A DNA stretch of 64,000 nucleotides from Mesobacillus boroniphilus JCM 21738 (GTDB taxonomy: Bacteria; Bacillota; Bacilli; Bacillales; Cytobacillaceae), in assembly GCF_000517385.1 (NCBI RefSeq), contig NZ_BAUW01000003.1, positions 1-64,000 of the forward strand, written 5' to 3'. Shown here in pieces: positions 27,967 through 36,160 of the stretch (the first letter of the stretch is position 1; each line of letters begins with the position of its first letter). Under the pieces are notes generated by a model. The model saw nothing but the letters and a program-made list of their open reading frames with translations. It was not told where the DNA came from and ran no database searches. A program made the translations under genes and the position numbers.

Positions 27967-28219
27967 ATGACGGACAGAAATCATTGAAACTGAAGCAAAA
28001 GTGTCCGTCATAAGGGGTATGACGGACAGAAATCACCGGAACAGAAGCAAAAGTGTCCGTCATAAGGGGTATGACGGACAGAAATCACCGGAACAGAAGC
28101 AAAAGTGTCCGTCATCAAGGGAATGACGGACAGAAATCACCGAAACAGAAGTAAAAGTGTCCGTCATGAGAGCCATGACGGACAGAAACTGGCGTGACAG
28201 GTGAAAAAGTGTCCGTCAT
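27967..28219. repeat. Array E: five stem-loops at exactly 52-bp steps
   Basis: Units begin ATGACGGACA at 27967, 28019, 28071, 28123 and 28175 and end TGTCCGTCAT, giving a 10-bp perfect stem with a loop of about 25 bases (GAAATCACCGGAACAGAAGC core). Spacers are 7 bases. The last loop is diverged while its stem is intact, which points to selection on the stem or recent copying. It lies between convergent genes. Confidence 0.9.
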
Positions 28220-28263
28220 GAGATGCTCACAGCCATACTTCATTTCAGTAATCTTCAAATAAC

Positions 28264-28292
28264 CAAAAACCCCCGCTGGATTAACCAGCAGG
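28264..28292 (-). terminator. Terminator of the P-type ATPase gene
   Basis: On the minus strand GCTGG-TTAAT-CCAGC is followed by GGGGGTTTTTGG, 10 bases after the stop. Confidence 0.7.
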
Positions 28293-28301
28293 AGCTTCGT
28301 T

Positions 28302-30221
28302 TTATTTTAACAGCCTCAAACTATTTAATATGACCAGTATCGTGCTTCCTTCGTGGCCGATGACGCCGTATGGCAGGTCGAGCAGCTGCAGGAAGTTCGA
28401 TGCAATCAGCACCATGATCACCAGGATGGAGAAGACGACGTTTTGCTTGACGATCCGGTTCATCCGGCGGGACAGGTCGATGGCTTCGGCAATCTTCGGC
28501 AGGTCGTTCTTCATCAGCACGACGTCAGCTGTTTCCAATGCGACATCGGAACCTTCGCCCATGGCAATGCCCACGTTAGCAGTTGCGAGTGCCGGGGCGT
28601 CGTTGATTCCATCTCCGACCATGGCAACCTGGCCGTATTGTTCTTTCAATTTCTTCAATTCTTGAACTTTTGTTTCAGGCAGGCATTCAGCAATGTATCC
28701 TTCTACATGGCTTTCGGCAGCGATTGCTTTTCCCGTGTTTTGGCTGTCGCCTGTGAGCATGACGGTGTATATGCCTTCTGATTTCAATAGGTCGATTGCC
28801 TGTTTTGTTTCTTCTCGGACAACGTCTTTCAAAGCGATCAAACCTGCCAGCTGCCCGTTCCGTTCAATAAACACAATCGTTTTTCCTTCAGCGGCAAGCT
28901 CTACTGCAGCGCCGCCTGAAAATGCTTCAGCGGCAGACCTTCCGACAAAGTCAGCTTTTCCGATTTTCCAATCCTCATTTTCCAAGTGAGCCTTCACGCC
29001 CCAGCCTGATACATCCTCGATGCTCTCAGGATGAACAAGCTCCTTGCCAAGCGTATCTTTGGAGTATTTTACGATTGCGTTAGCCAACGGGTGGTTGGAG
29101 TGGCTTTCAATCGATGCTGCTTTAAGCAGTACTTCATCGCGGTCCAGTCCATCAGCCACGATCATATTCGTTACTTCTGGCTTACCTTTTGTCAATGTAC
29201 CTGTTTTATCAAAAGCAATTGCTTTAAGGTGGCTCAGGTTTTCCAGGTGGACGCCGCCTTTGAACAAGATTCCGTGCTTCGCGCCATTCGAAATCGCCGA
29301 CAAAGTAGCAGGCATAATCGAGGCAACGAGTGCGCACGGGGAAGCGACGACGAGCAGGATCATCGCGCGGTAAAATGTCTCCGTCCAGCTCCAGCCAAGC
29401 AGATAATGGGGAACGAACATCATCAGTACAACGACTGCCAGAACGACCTTTACATAAGTGCCTTCAAACCGTTCAATGAACAGCTGGGAAGGCGACTTTT
29501 CGCTTTGCGCGTTTTGCACTAGCTGGATAATTTTTTGGAACAATGTTTCGTCGTTTCGTTTTGTGATTTCAACGGTAAGTGACCCAGTCAAGTTGACTGT
29601 ACCGGCAAAAACATCGTCGCCGGAATCCTTTGAAACCGGAATCGATTCTCCGGTGATAGCAGCCTGGTCAATCGTCGTCTGTCCCCTGGCAACCTTGCCA
29701 TCTGAGGGTATTCTTTCACCGGGCTTCACCAGGATCATGTCGCCAATTTCCAGTTCCGAAACATGCACTCTCTCTTCCACGCCATCTGTAATCCTCAATG
29801 CTGCCTCTGGCTGCAGCTCCATCAAAGAGGAAATTTCCTTGTGGCTTTTGTTCATCGTATACGTTTCAAGCGCTCCGCTCATAGCAAAGATAAAAATCAG
29901 GATTGCGCCTTCTGTCCAATATCCAATAATGGCCGAACCAATCGCGGCAAAGATCATCAGCATCTCGACGTTCAGCTCTTTGTCTTCGATTGTGGCTTCA
30001 ATACCTTCCTTCGCTTTTGCAAAACCGCCAATTAAATAAGCCAGGATAAAAGCGATGACAGATGCTGTTTCTGTATCTCCCTTGCTCAAAATCCAGCCAG
30101 CCGCGATCAGGATCCCGCTAACGCTCGCGGCGATCAGTTCTGCGTGAGGCTTGATTTTTTCCATAAAGCTTACTTCTGGGACCGAATTCTGCTTTGCTAA
30201 TGCATTTGCTCCCTGTGCCAT
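28302..30221 (-). CDS. zosA: Heavy-metal P1B-type ATPase, ZosA-like
   Basis: 639 residues. Metal-binding transmembrane motif SPC (VVASPCALVAS), phosphorylation site DKTGTLTKG, TGES in the actuator domain (ITGESIPVS), HP motif (SHSNHPLAN), and hinge MVGDGINDAPAL. There is no N-terminal heavy-metal-associated domain; length and absence of that domain fit ZosA of B. subtilis, a PerR-controlled zinc importer. A Fur/PerR-type palindrome sits at 30250-30264, just before the start. RBS AAAGGAGGAG precedes ATG 30221. Cadmium or zinc export is the alternative. Confidence 0.85.
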   Translation of the reverse strand: MAQGANALAKQNSVPEVSFMEKIKPHAELIAASVSGILIAAGWILSKGDTETASVIAFILAYLIGGFAKAKEGIEATIEDKELNVEMLMIFAAIGSAIIGYWTEGAILIFIFAMSGALETYTMNKSHKEISSLMELQPEAALRITDGVEERVHVSELEIGDMILVKPGERIPSDGKVARGQTTIDQAAITGESIPVSKDSGDDVFAGTVNLTGSLTVEITKRNDETLFQKIIQLVQNAQSEKSPSQLFIERFEGTYVKVVLAVVVLMMFVPHYLLGWSWTETFYRAMILLVVASPCALVASIMPATLSAISNGAKHGILFKGGVHLENLSHLKAIAFDKTGTLTKGKPEVTNMIVADGLDRDEVLLKAASIESHSNHPLANAIVKYSKDTLGKELVHPESIEDVSGWGVKAHLENEDWKIGKADFVGRSAAEAFSGGAAVELAAEGKTIVFIERNGQLAGLIALKDVVREETKQAIDLLKSEGIYTVMLTGDSQNTGKAIAAESHVEGYIAECLPETKVQELKKLKEQYGQVAMVGDGINDAPALATANVGIAMGEGSDVALETADVVLMKNDLPKIAEAIDLSRRMNRIVKQNVVFSILVIMVLIASNFLQLLDLPYGVIGHEGSTILVILNSLRLLK

Positions 30222-30249
30222 CCTTTTCTCCTCCTTTAAAATATCTAAT

Positions 30250-30264
30250 TGATACTAATAATCA
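30250..30264. promoter_or_regulatory. Fur/PerR/Zur-type box before the P-type ATPase
   Basis: TGATACTAATAATCA resembles the 7-1-7 box TGATAATNATTATCA, with matching outer halves. It lies 29 bases upstream of the ATPase start. Which family member binds cannot be told from sequence. Confidence 0.6.
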
Positions 30265-30283
30265 CAATCATTCCCCTTAAAAA

Positions 30284-30312
30284 ACACGAAAGCTGCCACC
30301 AGATTGGTGACA
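30284..30312 (-). terminator. Hairpin with T run upstream of the P-type ATPase
   Basis: On the minus strand GCTGTCACC-AATCT-GGTGGCAGC is followed by TTTCGTGTTTTTT. It looks like an intrinsic terminator, yet it sits upstream of the ATPase gene with no minus-strand gene before it. It may block transcription entering antisense to the EamA gene, or act as an attenuator in a long leader. Confidence 0.55.
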
Positions 30313-30415
30313 GCGGAAATCCAAGTCAAAAGATACATATTGTGTTCACTATTATGTTACCATACAATATATGCTTTTTAAAAGAATAATTGCTTTCGTC
30401 TAAGGAGATAGTTTG

Positions 30416-31354
30416 ATGACAACTAAAGACTTTTTTACACACCCGCTTGGAATTGCTGTTTCGGCTGCTGCGGCGACCCTTTTATGGGGAAGTGCGTTCC
30501 CGTTTATAAAACTGAGCTATATCAGCCTTGATATCAAGCCAGAAGAAATGGGTGAACAGATGCTGTTTGCAGGATACCGATTCCTGCTAGCAGGGGTGCT
30601 GATCCTGATCATGTTCCTTCTTTTAAAAAGGAGTATGAAATTCAGGCCCGATACGACTAAGTCTCTTCTGAAAATCGGCCTGTTTCAGACGTTCTTGCAA
30701 TATGTCCTGTTTTATATTGGACTTAGTTATTCAACGGGCATCCAGGGTTCGATCATTGCCGGGACAACATCGTTTTTTCAGATCCTGCTTGCTCATTTCC
30801 TTTATCCAGATGACAGGATGAGCCGTTTGAAGGTTGCTGGTCTGATGGTCGGATTCACTGGAGTCATCTTCGCGAATTGGCCAAATGGGGATTACGAAAT
30901 CAGCTTTGGCATCGGTGAAATTCTGTTGATGGGAGCAATGATGGCCGGAGCTTATGGAAATATACTCGCCAAGCAAGGCAGCGCTAAAATGGAGGTCATT
31001 TATTTAACGGCTTACCAGATGATTTTGGGATCCTTAGGTTTGATTGCGATTGGAGCCTTTTCAGTCGGACTTGCTCCATTCGATTTCGACTTAAAATCCG
31101 GATTGATGCTTCTCTATCTGGCATTCCTATCAGCGGCAGGGTTTATTTTGTGGAACAATGTTATGAAGTACAACCAGGTCGGGAAGGTTTCCTTGTACCT
31201 GTTCCTCGTCCCTGTATTCGGTGTAATTTTATCAGCAGTCCTGTTAGACGAACCCTTACATTATTTTGTCATAGCCGGATTAATATTTGTTGTGGTCGGA
31301 ATCGTCCTTGTCAACCGGCCTGCACGAAAAAGAAACAGCCTCCCTGCGAAATAG
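30416..31354 (+). CDS. EamA/DMT-family transporter
   Basis: 312 residues with ten hydrophobic segments forming two EamA repeats. ATLLWGSAFPFIKLSY is the typical first helix, LVVGIVLVNRP-like sequence closes the second repeat (FVVVGIVLVNRP). Drug/metabolite exporter family; substrate not predictable. ATG 30416 follows AAGGAGATAG. A terminator overlaps the end of the gene. Confidence 0.88.
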   Translation: MTTKDFFTHPLGIAVSAAAATLLWGSAFPFIKLSYISLDIKPEEMGEQMLFAGYRFLLAGVLILIMFLLLKRSMKFRPDTTKSLLKIGLFQTFLQYVLFYIGLSYSTGIQGSIIAGTTSFFQILLAHFLYPDDRMSRLKVAGLMVGFTGVIFANWPNGDYEISFGIGEILLMGAMMAGAYGNILAKQGSAKMEVIYLTAYQMILGSLGLIAIGAFSVGLAPFDFDLKSGLMLLYLAFLSAAGFILWNNVMKYNQVGKVSLYLFLVPVFGVILSAVLLDEPLHYFVIAGLIFVVVGIVLVNRPARKRNSLPAK

Positions 31355-31367
31355 GGAGGCTGTTTTG
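31335..31367 (+). terminator. Terminator overlapping the EamA stop codon
   Basis: CAGCCTCCCT pairs with AGGGAGGCTG around GCGAAAT, then TTTTGC. The left arm lies inside the coding sequence. Confidence 0.8.
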
Positions 31368-31384
31368 CATTGTTTAGGAAATCA

Positions 31385-31410
31385 GGGCTAAACGAGGCGC
31401 TTGCAATTTT
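31385..31410. repeat. Relic of the interspersed repeat
   Basis: GGGCTAAACGAGGCGCTTGC resembles GGGCTGACCAAGGCGCTTGC of the copy at 53632. Only this short end survives. Confidence 0.5.
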
Positions 31411-31415
31411 TGTTC

Positions 31416-32593
31416 CTACACAGAATTTGCCTGTTGTGTCGATCCTTCATGCCGAACCGCGACAAGAGCAATAAAAATCAACAACAGCATCGTACTGATC
31501 ACGTAAAAGAAGCTGATGCCTTTCAGCCACTGGATGGCCAGTCCGCCAATGAATGGGCCGCTGATGCTTCCAAAGCTGAAGAAAATTCCGCACATCAAAT
31601 TGCCTGCTGGCAGCAGCTGTTTCGGCAGCAGGTCTGCCATATAGCTGATGCCAAGAGAGAAAGTTGATCCTACAACAGTTCCTGCGATAAAGAAGCAAAT
31701 AAGCAATCCAGTCGTCGAATTCTCTAGTAATCCAGCGGCAGTAAAACTGATGAAGCCGGCTAGCGTGACGACGAGCAAGACATTCCTCCGGCCGAGCTTA
31801 TCACTTAATATACCTAACGGGAGTTGTGAAAGAATTCCGCCGATCGCAAAGGCGGGTAGCAAGAGCGCGACCGCATCGACACCGATTCCTGATCTCATTG
31901 CATAAACAGGGAAGTTACCGTTAAGGCTGGCTTCCAAAAATCCGTAGCCAAACGGAGGCAGGAATGCGACCCAGGCGTATTTAAATACTTTTCCAAACCT
32001 TTTCATTGTCCCGAAGAATGAACTGCTGTCACTGTCATGTTCCGGGCGCTCATTTTTCAGCAGCCAGACGGTCAGCCAGGCGGCAAGGCTGATGGCAGAA
32101 GAAATGATGAAAGGCAGAGTCGTGTTCACTTTTAAAAAACCAGTCATCAATGGACCAGCAGCGAATCCCAGTCCGAAAAACAATCCGTAAAGCGAGATAT
32201 TCCTTCCAAGCCTGTCTTTAGGCGAAAAAGAGGTAATCCATGTCTGTGTCGCAAAATGAAGCATGTGATCGCCAATCCCGATTGCCAGCCTTAGCAAAAA
32301 CCAGAACCAAAACGACTTCCATAATGGAAATAGCGCAAGTGAGATGCTACCGTAAAGCCGCCAATAAGAATTATGGGTTTGTAACCAAATCTGCGGAGCG
32401 GGGCTTCCATTAATGGAGAGGCGATCAATATTCCTAAATACAAGCCTGTGGCATGAAAGCCATTCATCGATGATGACACGCCATCCTGTTCAAAAATAAT
32501 CGCAATCAATGGAAGCAGCATTCCCTGTGAAAACCCTGAAATTGCGACTATGCTGACCAAAATCCAGAAACGAAGCTTCATATTTATATTCAT
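31416..32593 (-). CDS. MFS transporter (frame break near 32360)
   Basis: About 393 residues, twelve transmembrane segments. The N-terminus has ILVSIVAISGFSQGMLLPLI; the second half contains GILSDKLGRRNVLLVVTLAG, the MFS A-like loop motif. The frame breaks in SHLALFPLWKSFWFWFLLRL; restoring one base near TTGCGC repairs it. The family resembles YfkF-type efflux proteins; substrate unknown. The start ATG 32593 follows GGGGAG. Confidence 0.85.
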
Positions 32594-32756
32594 AAAATTA
32601 AAATCTCCCCAAGTACTTAATACTCTTTAGATGTTAACGATATAAAAATTTATGTGCAACGGTTTTTATTTTTATTTATGGAAAAAATAGTGTAATCTCA
32701 TGGTAATAGTCAAAATTAACTTTTTAAATAGAGGTTGCGATAGGGGAGAGAGTAAC

Positions 32757-33143
32757 ATGGAATTCAAAATGAAACCAGACGTGGGTTTTTTTACAGAAGT
32801 AGGCTTCGGAAGGCTGGATGTTGCTGGTGACGAGCAATATGGTTTCAGGCCTTACCAGCTGCTCGTGTCATCAGTTGCGGTGTGCAGCGGCGGAGTTCTT
32901 CGCAAGGTTTTGGAAAAAATGAGAATGGACATCAAGGATATACATATCCAGGCTGATGCTGAACGTGTCGAAGAGGAAGCGAACAGAGTAAGCAAGATTA
33001 CCGTTCATTTCCGCATTGCCGGCAACAATCTCGATGAAAAGAAAATCGAAAAGGCAATGGTGTTGACAAGAAAGAACTGTTCAATGGTCCAATCGGTCAT
33101 TGGCAGTATCGAGGTTGAAGAAACGTTCGAAATCGTTCAATAA
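32757..33143 (+). CDS. OsmC/Ohr-family protein
   Basis: 128 residues. Two conserved cysteines sit in SSVAVCSGGVLRKVLEKM and TRKNCSMVQSVIG, the catalytic pair of OsmC-type peroxidases. The fold elements GFRPYQLLVSSVA and KITVHFRIAGNNLDEKKIEK are typical. It probably reduces organic hydroperoxides. ATG 32757 follows GGGGAGAGAG. Confidence 0.88.
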   Translation: MEFKMKPDVGFFTEVGFGRLDVAGDEQYGFRPYQLLVSSVAVCSGGVLRKVLEKMRMDIKDIHIQADAERVEEEANRVSKITVHFRIAGNNLDEKKIEKAMVLTRKNCSMVQSVIGSIEVEETFEIVQ

Positions 33144-33228
33144 ATGTTCTAAAAGGCGAGTTACACCTTTAGCTCAATATGCTATAATCAGTATTGAAAT
33201 TTACCTGTCTTAATATAATAGAACCAAT

Positions 33229-33261
33229 GAACTCTGTTCCGGGAGGACAGGGTTCTTTTTT
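33229..33261 (+). terminator. Terminator downstream of the OsmC gene
   Basis: GAACTCTGTTCC pairs with GGACAGGGTTC, followed by TTTTTTC. It lies 86 bases after the stop. A promoter-like TATAAT upstream (33180-33186) leaves open a short RNA between. Confidence 0.7.
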
Positions 33262-33299
33262 CGCTGTAATAGGAAGTTTCCAAGGAGTGTTCCGCGCAT

Positions 33300-33398
33300 T
33301 ATGGACATTTCAAGCCAGGTAAGCTGATTAAATGTCTAAAAAATGGCCTTTAATAGACATTTCAGGGTAAGCATGCCGAAAATGTCTAATAGTAAAGA
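33300..33398. repeat. Two degenerate stem-loop units with GACATTT/AAATGTC arms
   Basis: Unit one: GGACATTTC ... GGTAAGCTG ... AAATGTCTAA. Unit two: AGACATTTC ... GGTAAGCATGCCG ... AAATGTCTAA. Arms pair over about 8 bases. The layout (short stem, loop, repeat) recalls array E at 27967 with a different sequence. Confidence 0.6.
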
Positions 33399-33458
33399 AC
33401 CTTAGGATCAAATTAAAATACTTAATAGAACGGTTATATAAGAAGGAGAATATGGAAT

Positions 33459-34076
33459 ATGGCTTTTGCTTATCGCACTCTATTTTACATCATTGGGTTA
33501 GTTATTCTATCTTTTGGAGTATCGATGACCATTAAAGCGGGATTGGGAACAGGTGCCTGGGATGCACTCAATGTCGGGTTATCGAAAACGGTGGGGCTGA
33601 CACCAGGCAGCTGGGTTGTGATTGTTGGAATCGTCATGATCGTCGTCAATGCTGCTTTAGTAAAAAGACGTCCGGATGTAGCTGCGATTATCACCTTGCT
33701 CATCACCGGTGTGCTGATTGACTTCTGGCTTTTGCGTGTGTTTGAAGACATGGTGGTTACCGGTTATGCAAAGCAATTCGGGGTCTTTGTATTGGGAATG
33801 GTTGCACTAAGCTTTGGACTGGCGGTCTACCTCCAGCCGAAATTCCCGTTGATTCCTATCGACAATTTCATGATGGCATTGAGGGAACGGTTCGGTCTCA
33901 ATCTGATGGTAGCAAAAACGCTTGGCGAAGTATTTGCCTTGTCTGCTGCGTTCATTTTTAAAGGACCAATCGGTATCGGAACTTTGATTGTAACTTTCGC
34001 GATCGGCCCGCTGATTCAATTGTTCTACCCTTACTGTGAAAAACTTTATAATAAGCTGCTCACTTCAGCACGATAA
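33459..34076 (+). CDS. YczE/YyaS-family membrane protein
   Basis: 205 residues, five to six transmembrane helices. Start LFYIIGLVILSFGVSMTIKA and GLGTGAWDALNVGLS are hallmarks of the YitT/YczE group (COG2364). Function unknown; YczE lies near surfactin genes in B. subtilis. ATG 33459 follows AGAAGGAG. Terminator follows at 34082. Confidence 0.85.
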   Translation: MAFAYRTLFYIIGLVILSFGVSMTIKAGLGTGAWDALNVGLSKTVGLTPGSWVVIVGIVMIVVNAALVKRRPDVAAIITLLITGVLIDFWLLRVFEDMVVTGYAKQFGVFVLGMVALSFGLAVYLQPKFPLIPIDNFMMALRERFGLNLMVAKTLGEVFALSAAFIFKGPIGIGTLIVTFAIGPLIQLFYPYCEKLYNKLLTSAR

Positions 34077-34081
34077 ATTTG

Positions 34082-34108
34082 AGGCTCTGTCCATGAACAG
34101 AGCCTTTC
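34082..34108 (+). terminator. Terminator after the YczE-like gene
   Basis: AGGCTCTGT pairs with ACAGAGCCT, then TTCATT. Confidence 0.75.
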
Positions 34109-34231
34109 ATTATGTCTTCAAATAACAAAGTTTCCGAAAAGCTCCATAAATCTTGGATAAAGTTAATGAACTCCGAAAACACTATAAACAAACTTATAAG
34201 TTTCCTGTAGTGAAAGGAGAAAACAACACCA

Positions 34232-35065
34232 ATGAAAAAAGCAGCAGCTATCCTTGTGATGACGATGGTTTTCATGATGTCCATTTTAGCGCCTGGCTTT
34301 GCTGAGGAAACAAAGACGAAAAAAGCTCCTCAACCAAAGCAGGCTGAAAAAGCAAAGTATACCATTCCGAGTTCTGTCATGAATATCACGAAGGACAATA
34401 CTTACCCTAATCCGACGGAGGATTTGCCTTTCCTTCAGCCAAGCGAGCTTACGAAGAACTTGATCAAAACATCAAAAGTGAAGATTGAGAACCCGGATTT
34501 AATTCGTATGCTGAATGAAACGACCATTAGCAGCACTCCTTTTGCAATCGGTTATCGTGCGATTGTATACCTTGGAGAATGGCCGTTGAATTATGTATCG
34601 AGTGAAACTTCCCCAAACTGGGAATTCCAGAAAATCAATACGAACTACTATGATAATCGCGGCGGAAATTCTATTTATCAAATTCATTATGTTCAAGAGC
34701 AGCAAAAATCTGTAAAGGGCGGCTTGACGGCAAAAATCAAGAGCGCTGAAGATGTGCAAAAGATGATGCTTTTAAAAGCAGCAAAGAAAACAGGACTGCC
34801 GCTAGCGTTTGAAACGATTGTCGGTGCCGGAACGAAAAAAGACCATATCTATAATATCCAGCCAAAACGCCTCGGATACCTTTACGCCTACGCTCCAGCC
34901 ATAAATGAAAAGGGCAAGGTGACATATGGAGAGGTCTACTTGATGCTAAAAGGGAGCAAGAAGTTCATTGTCGTCAAAAATGTCGTTTCGCAGGGAATAG
35001 GTGCGTGGATTCCGATTCAGGACCATGTTAGCTTCGGTTTTGTATCCAGCGAAAGACCAAGATAA
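34232..35065 (+). CDS. YfkD-family exported protein
   Basis: 277 residues. Signal peptide AAAILVMTMVFMMSILAPGFA (about 1-24), then a mature domain with IPSSVMNITKDNTYPNPTED, GYRAIVYLGEWPLNYVSSET and FGFVSS near the end. This matches the YfkD-like family of Bacillaceae, of unknown function and linked to spore formers. RBS AAAGGAG, twelve bases before ATG 34232. Confidence 0.8.
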   Translation: MKKAAAILVMTMVFMMSILAPGFAEETKTKKAPQPKQAEKAKYTIPSSVMNITKDNTYPNPTEDLPFLQPSELTKNLIKTSKVKIENPDLIRMLNETTISSTPFAIGYRAIVYLGEWPLNYVSSETSPNWEFQKINTNYYDNRGGNSIYQIHYVQEQQKSVKGGLTAKIKSAEDVQKMMLLKAAKKTGLPLAFETIVGAGTKKDHIYNIQPKRLGYLYAYAPAINEKGKVTYGEVYLMLKGSKKFIVVKNVVSQGIGAWIPIQDHVSFGFVSSERPR

Positions 35066-35076
35066 ATATTAATGAA

Positions 35077-35118
35077 ACAGCCTTACTCCAATTAAAGAGG
35101 AGTAAGGCTTGTTTTATT
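35077..35118 (+). terminator. Terminator after yfkD
   Basis: AGCCTTACTCC pairs with GGAGTAAGGCT, followed by TGTTTTATTG. Confidence 0.85.
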
Positions 35119-35237
35119 GTTTAGTAATTTTTTCCTCTTGACAAAAGGTAGATATATCCTGTTTAAGGCTTGTCCGATCCGGGAATTAGTTAGACATAAC
35201 AAAATAAAACACCAAAAATTAAAGGAGGAACTAGAAT

Positions 35238-36029
35238 ATGTCTGAAAATATCCTTTCAAACAACCAAAACTCAATGGGTAACAATTCAAGCTCATACAAT
35301 ATGAACAACAACATGTATACTTCTTCAACGGAGAACGCTTCATACGATACAACAACTGGTACAACAACATACGCAAGCACAAATTCAGGTGATTCTTATT
35401 CTAACAATACTTCGATGGGCGGCTACTCTGGCAGTTATGGAGTAAGCTCAAATAACTCAAGCTCGTCAAACGGCAAGCTTATGAAGGGCGTCCTTATTGG
35501 AGCGGCAATCGGAGGTGCATTAACCTTGCTTGATTCAAACACTCGCACAAGGGTGAAGGATAAGGCTGTGAATGCAAAAGACACATCCATGAACGTGTTC
35601 AGCGAAGTCAAAAACAATCCTTCTGACGTAAAGGACCAAATGATGAGCAGCTTTAAGGAAGCATCCAGCATTTTAAAAGAAGCGATCAGTGATGCTCAAA
35701 ACCTTTACCAGCGCCTGAATGATGATGTATTCAGCAAGGTAAACGAGGCAAAGTTCAATTCTTCCGAAGCATTGCAGACAGTGATGGACGCTAAGGATGA
35801 ACTCAAGGAAGTTGGATCAAAAGTGAAGGAAGCAGGCTCTACAGCAATGGACAACCCTGTTGTCAATTCTGCATCCAAATCAAGCACATCAAACTCAAAT
35901 TCAAACGGTGGTGCTGATGCATATGCTACTGGCATGGAGAGCAAACCATCTGATACTACAGGTCTAGGAAACACTTCTAATACCTTCACAGTATCACCGG
36001 AAAATCAGAAGAATGATAACAACCGATAA
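35238..36029 (+). CDS. Asn/Ser-rich YtxH-domain protein
   Basis: 263 residues. The first 75 residues are low-complexity Asn/Ser/Tyr/Gly/Thr. Then the YtxH segment KLMKGVLIGAAIGGALTLLD, a charged helix (about 95-200: KNNPSDVKDQMMSSFKEASS and later), and an Asn/Ser-rich tail. The domain suggests a membrane- or envelope-associated stress protein; the polar N- and C-terminal tails are unusually long. RBS AAAGGAGGAAC before ATG 35238; terminator at 36041. Confidence 0.8.
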   Translation: MSENILSNNQNSMGNNSSSYNMNNNMYTSSTENASYDTTTGTTTYASTNSGDSYSNNTSMGGYSGSYGVSSNNSSSSNGKLMKGVLIGAAIGGALTLLDSNTRTRVKDKAVNAKDTSMNVFSEVKNNPSDVKDQMMSSFKEASSILKEAISDAQNLYQRLNDDVFSKVNEAKFNSSEALQTVMDAKDELKEVGSKVKEAGSTAMDNPVVNSASKSSTSNSNSNGGADAYATGMESKPSDTTGLGNTSNTFTVSPENQKNDNNR

Positions 36030-36040
36030 ATTCAATTGAT

Positions 36041-36074
36041 AAGCCAGTCCTGATTTCCAGGGCTGGTTTTTTAT
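36041..36074 (+). terminator. Terminator after the YtxH gene
   Basis: AGCCAGTCCTG pairs with CAGGGCTGGTT, followed by TTTTAT. Confidence 0.85.
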
Positions 36075-36160
36075 GTCTTAACTCCCATATATTTGGTTGT
36101 TTTCTACTTTGGTCTACAGGGTATTAATAGTACAAGCGGATAGATGGGAGGACATTGTCA

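Noticed and set aside
27967-28219. CRISPR array for the five 52-bp units
   Set aside because: The 45-base repeats are palindromic but the spacers are only 7 bases and partly alike, and no cas genes are present.
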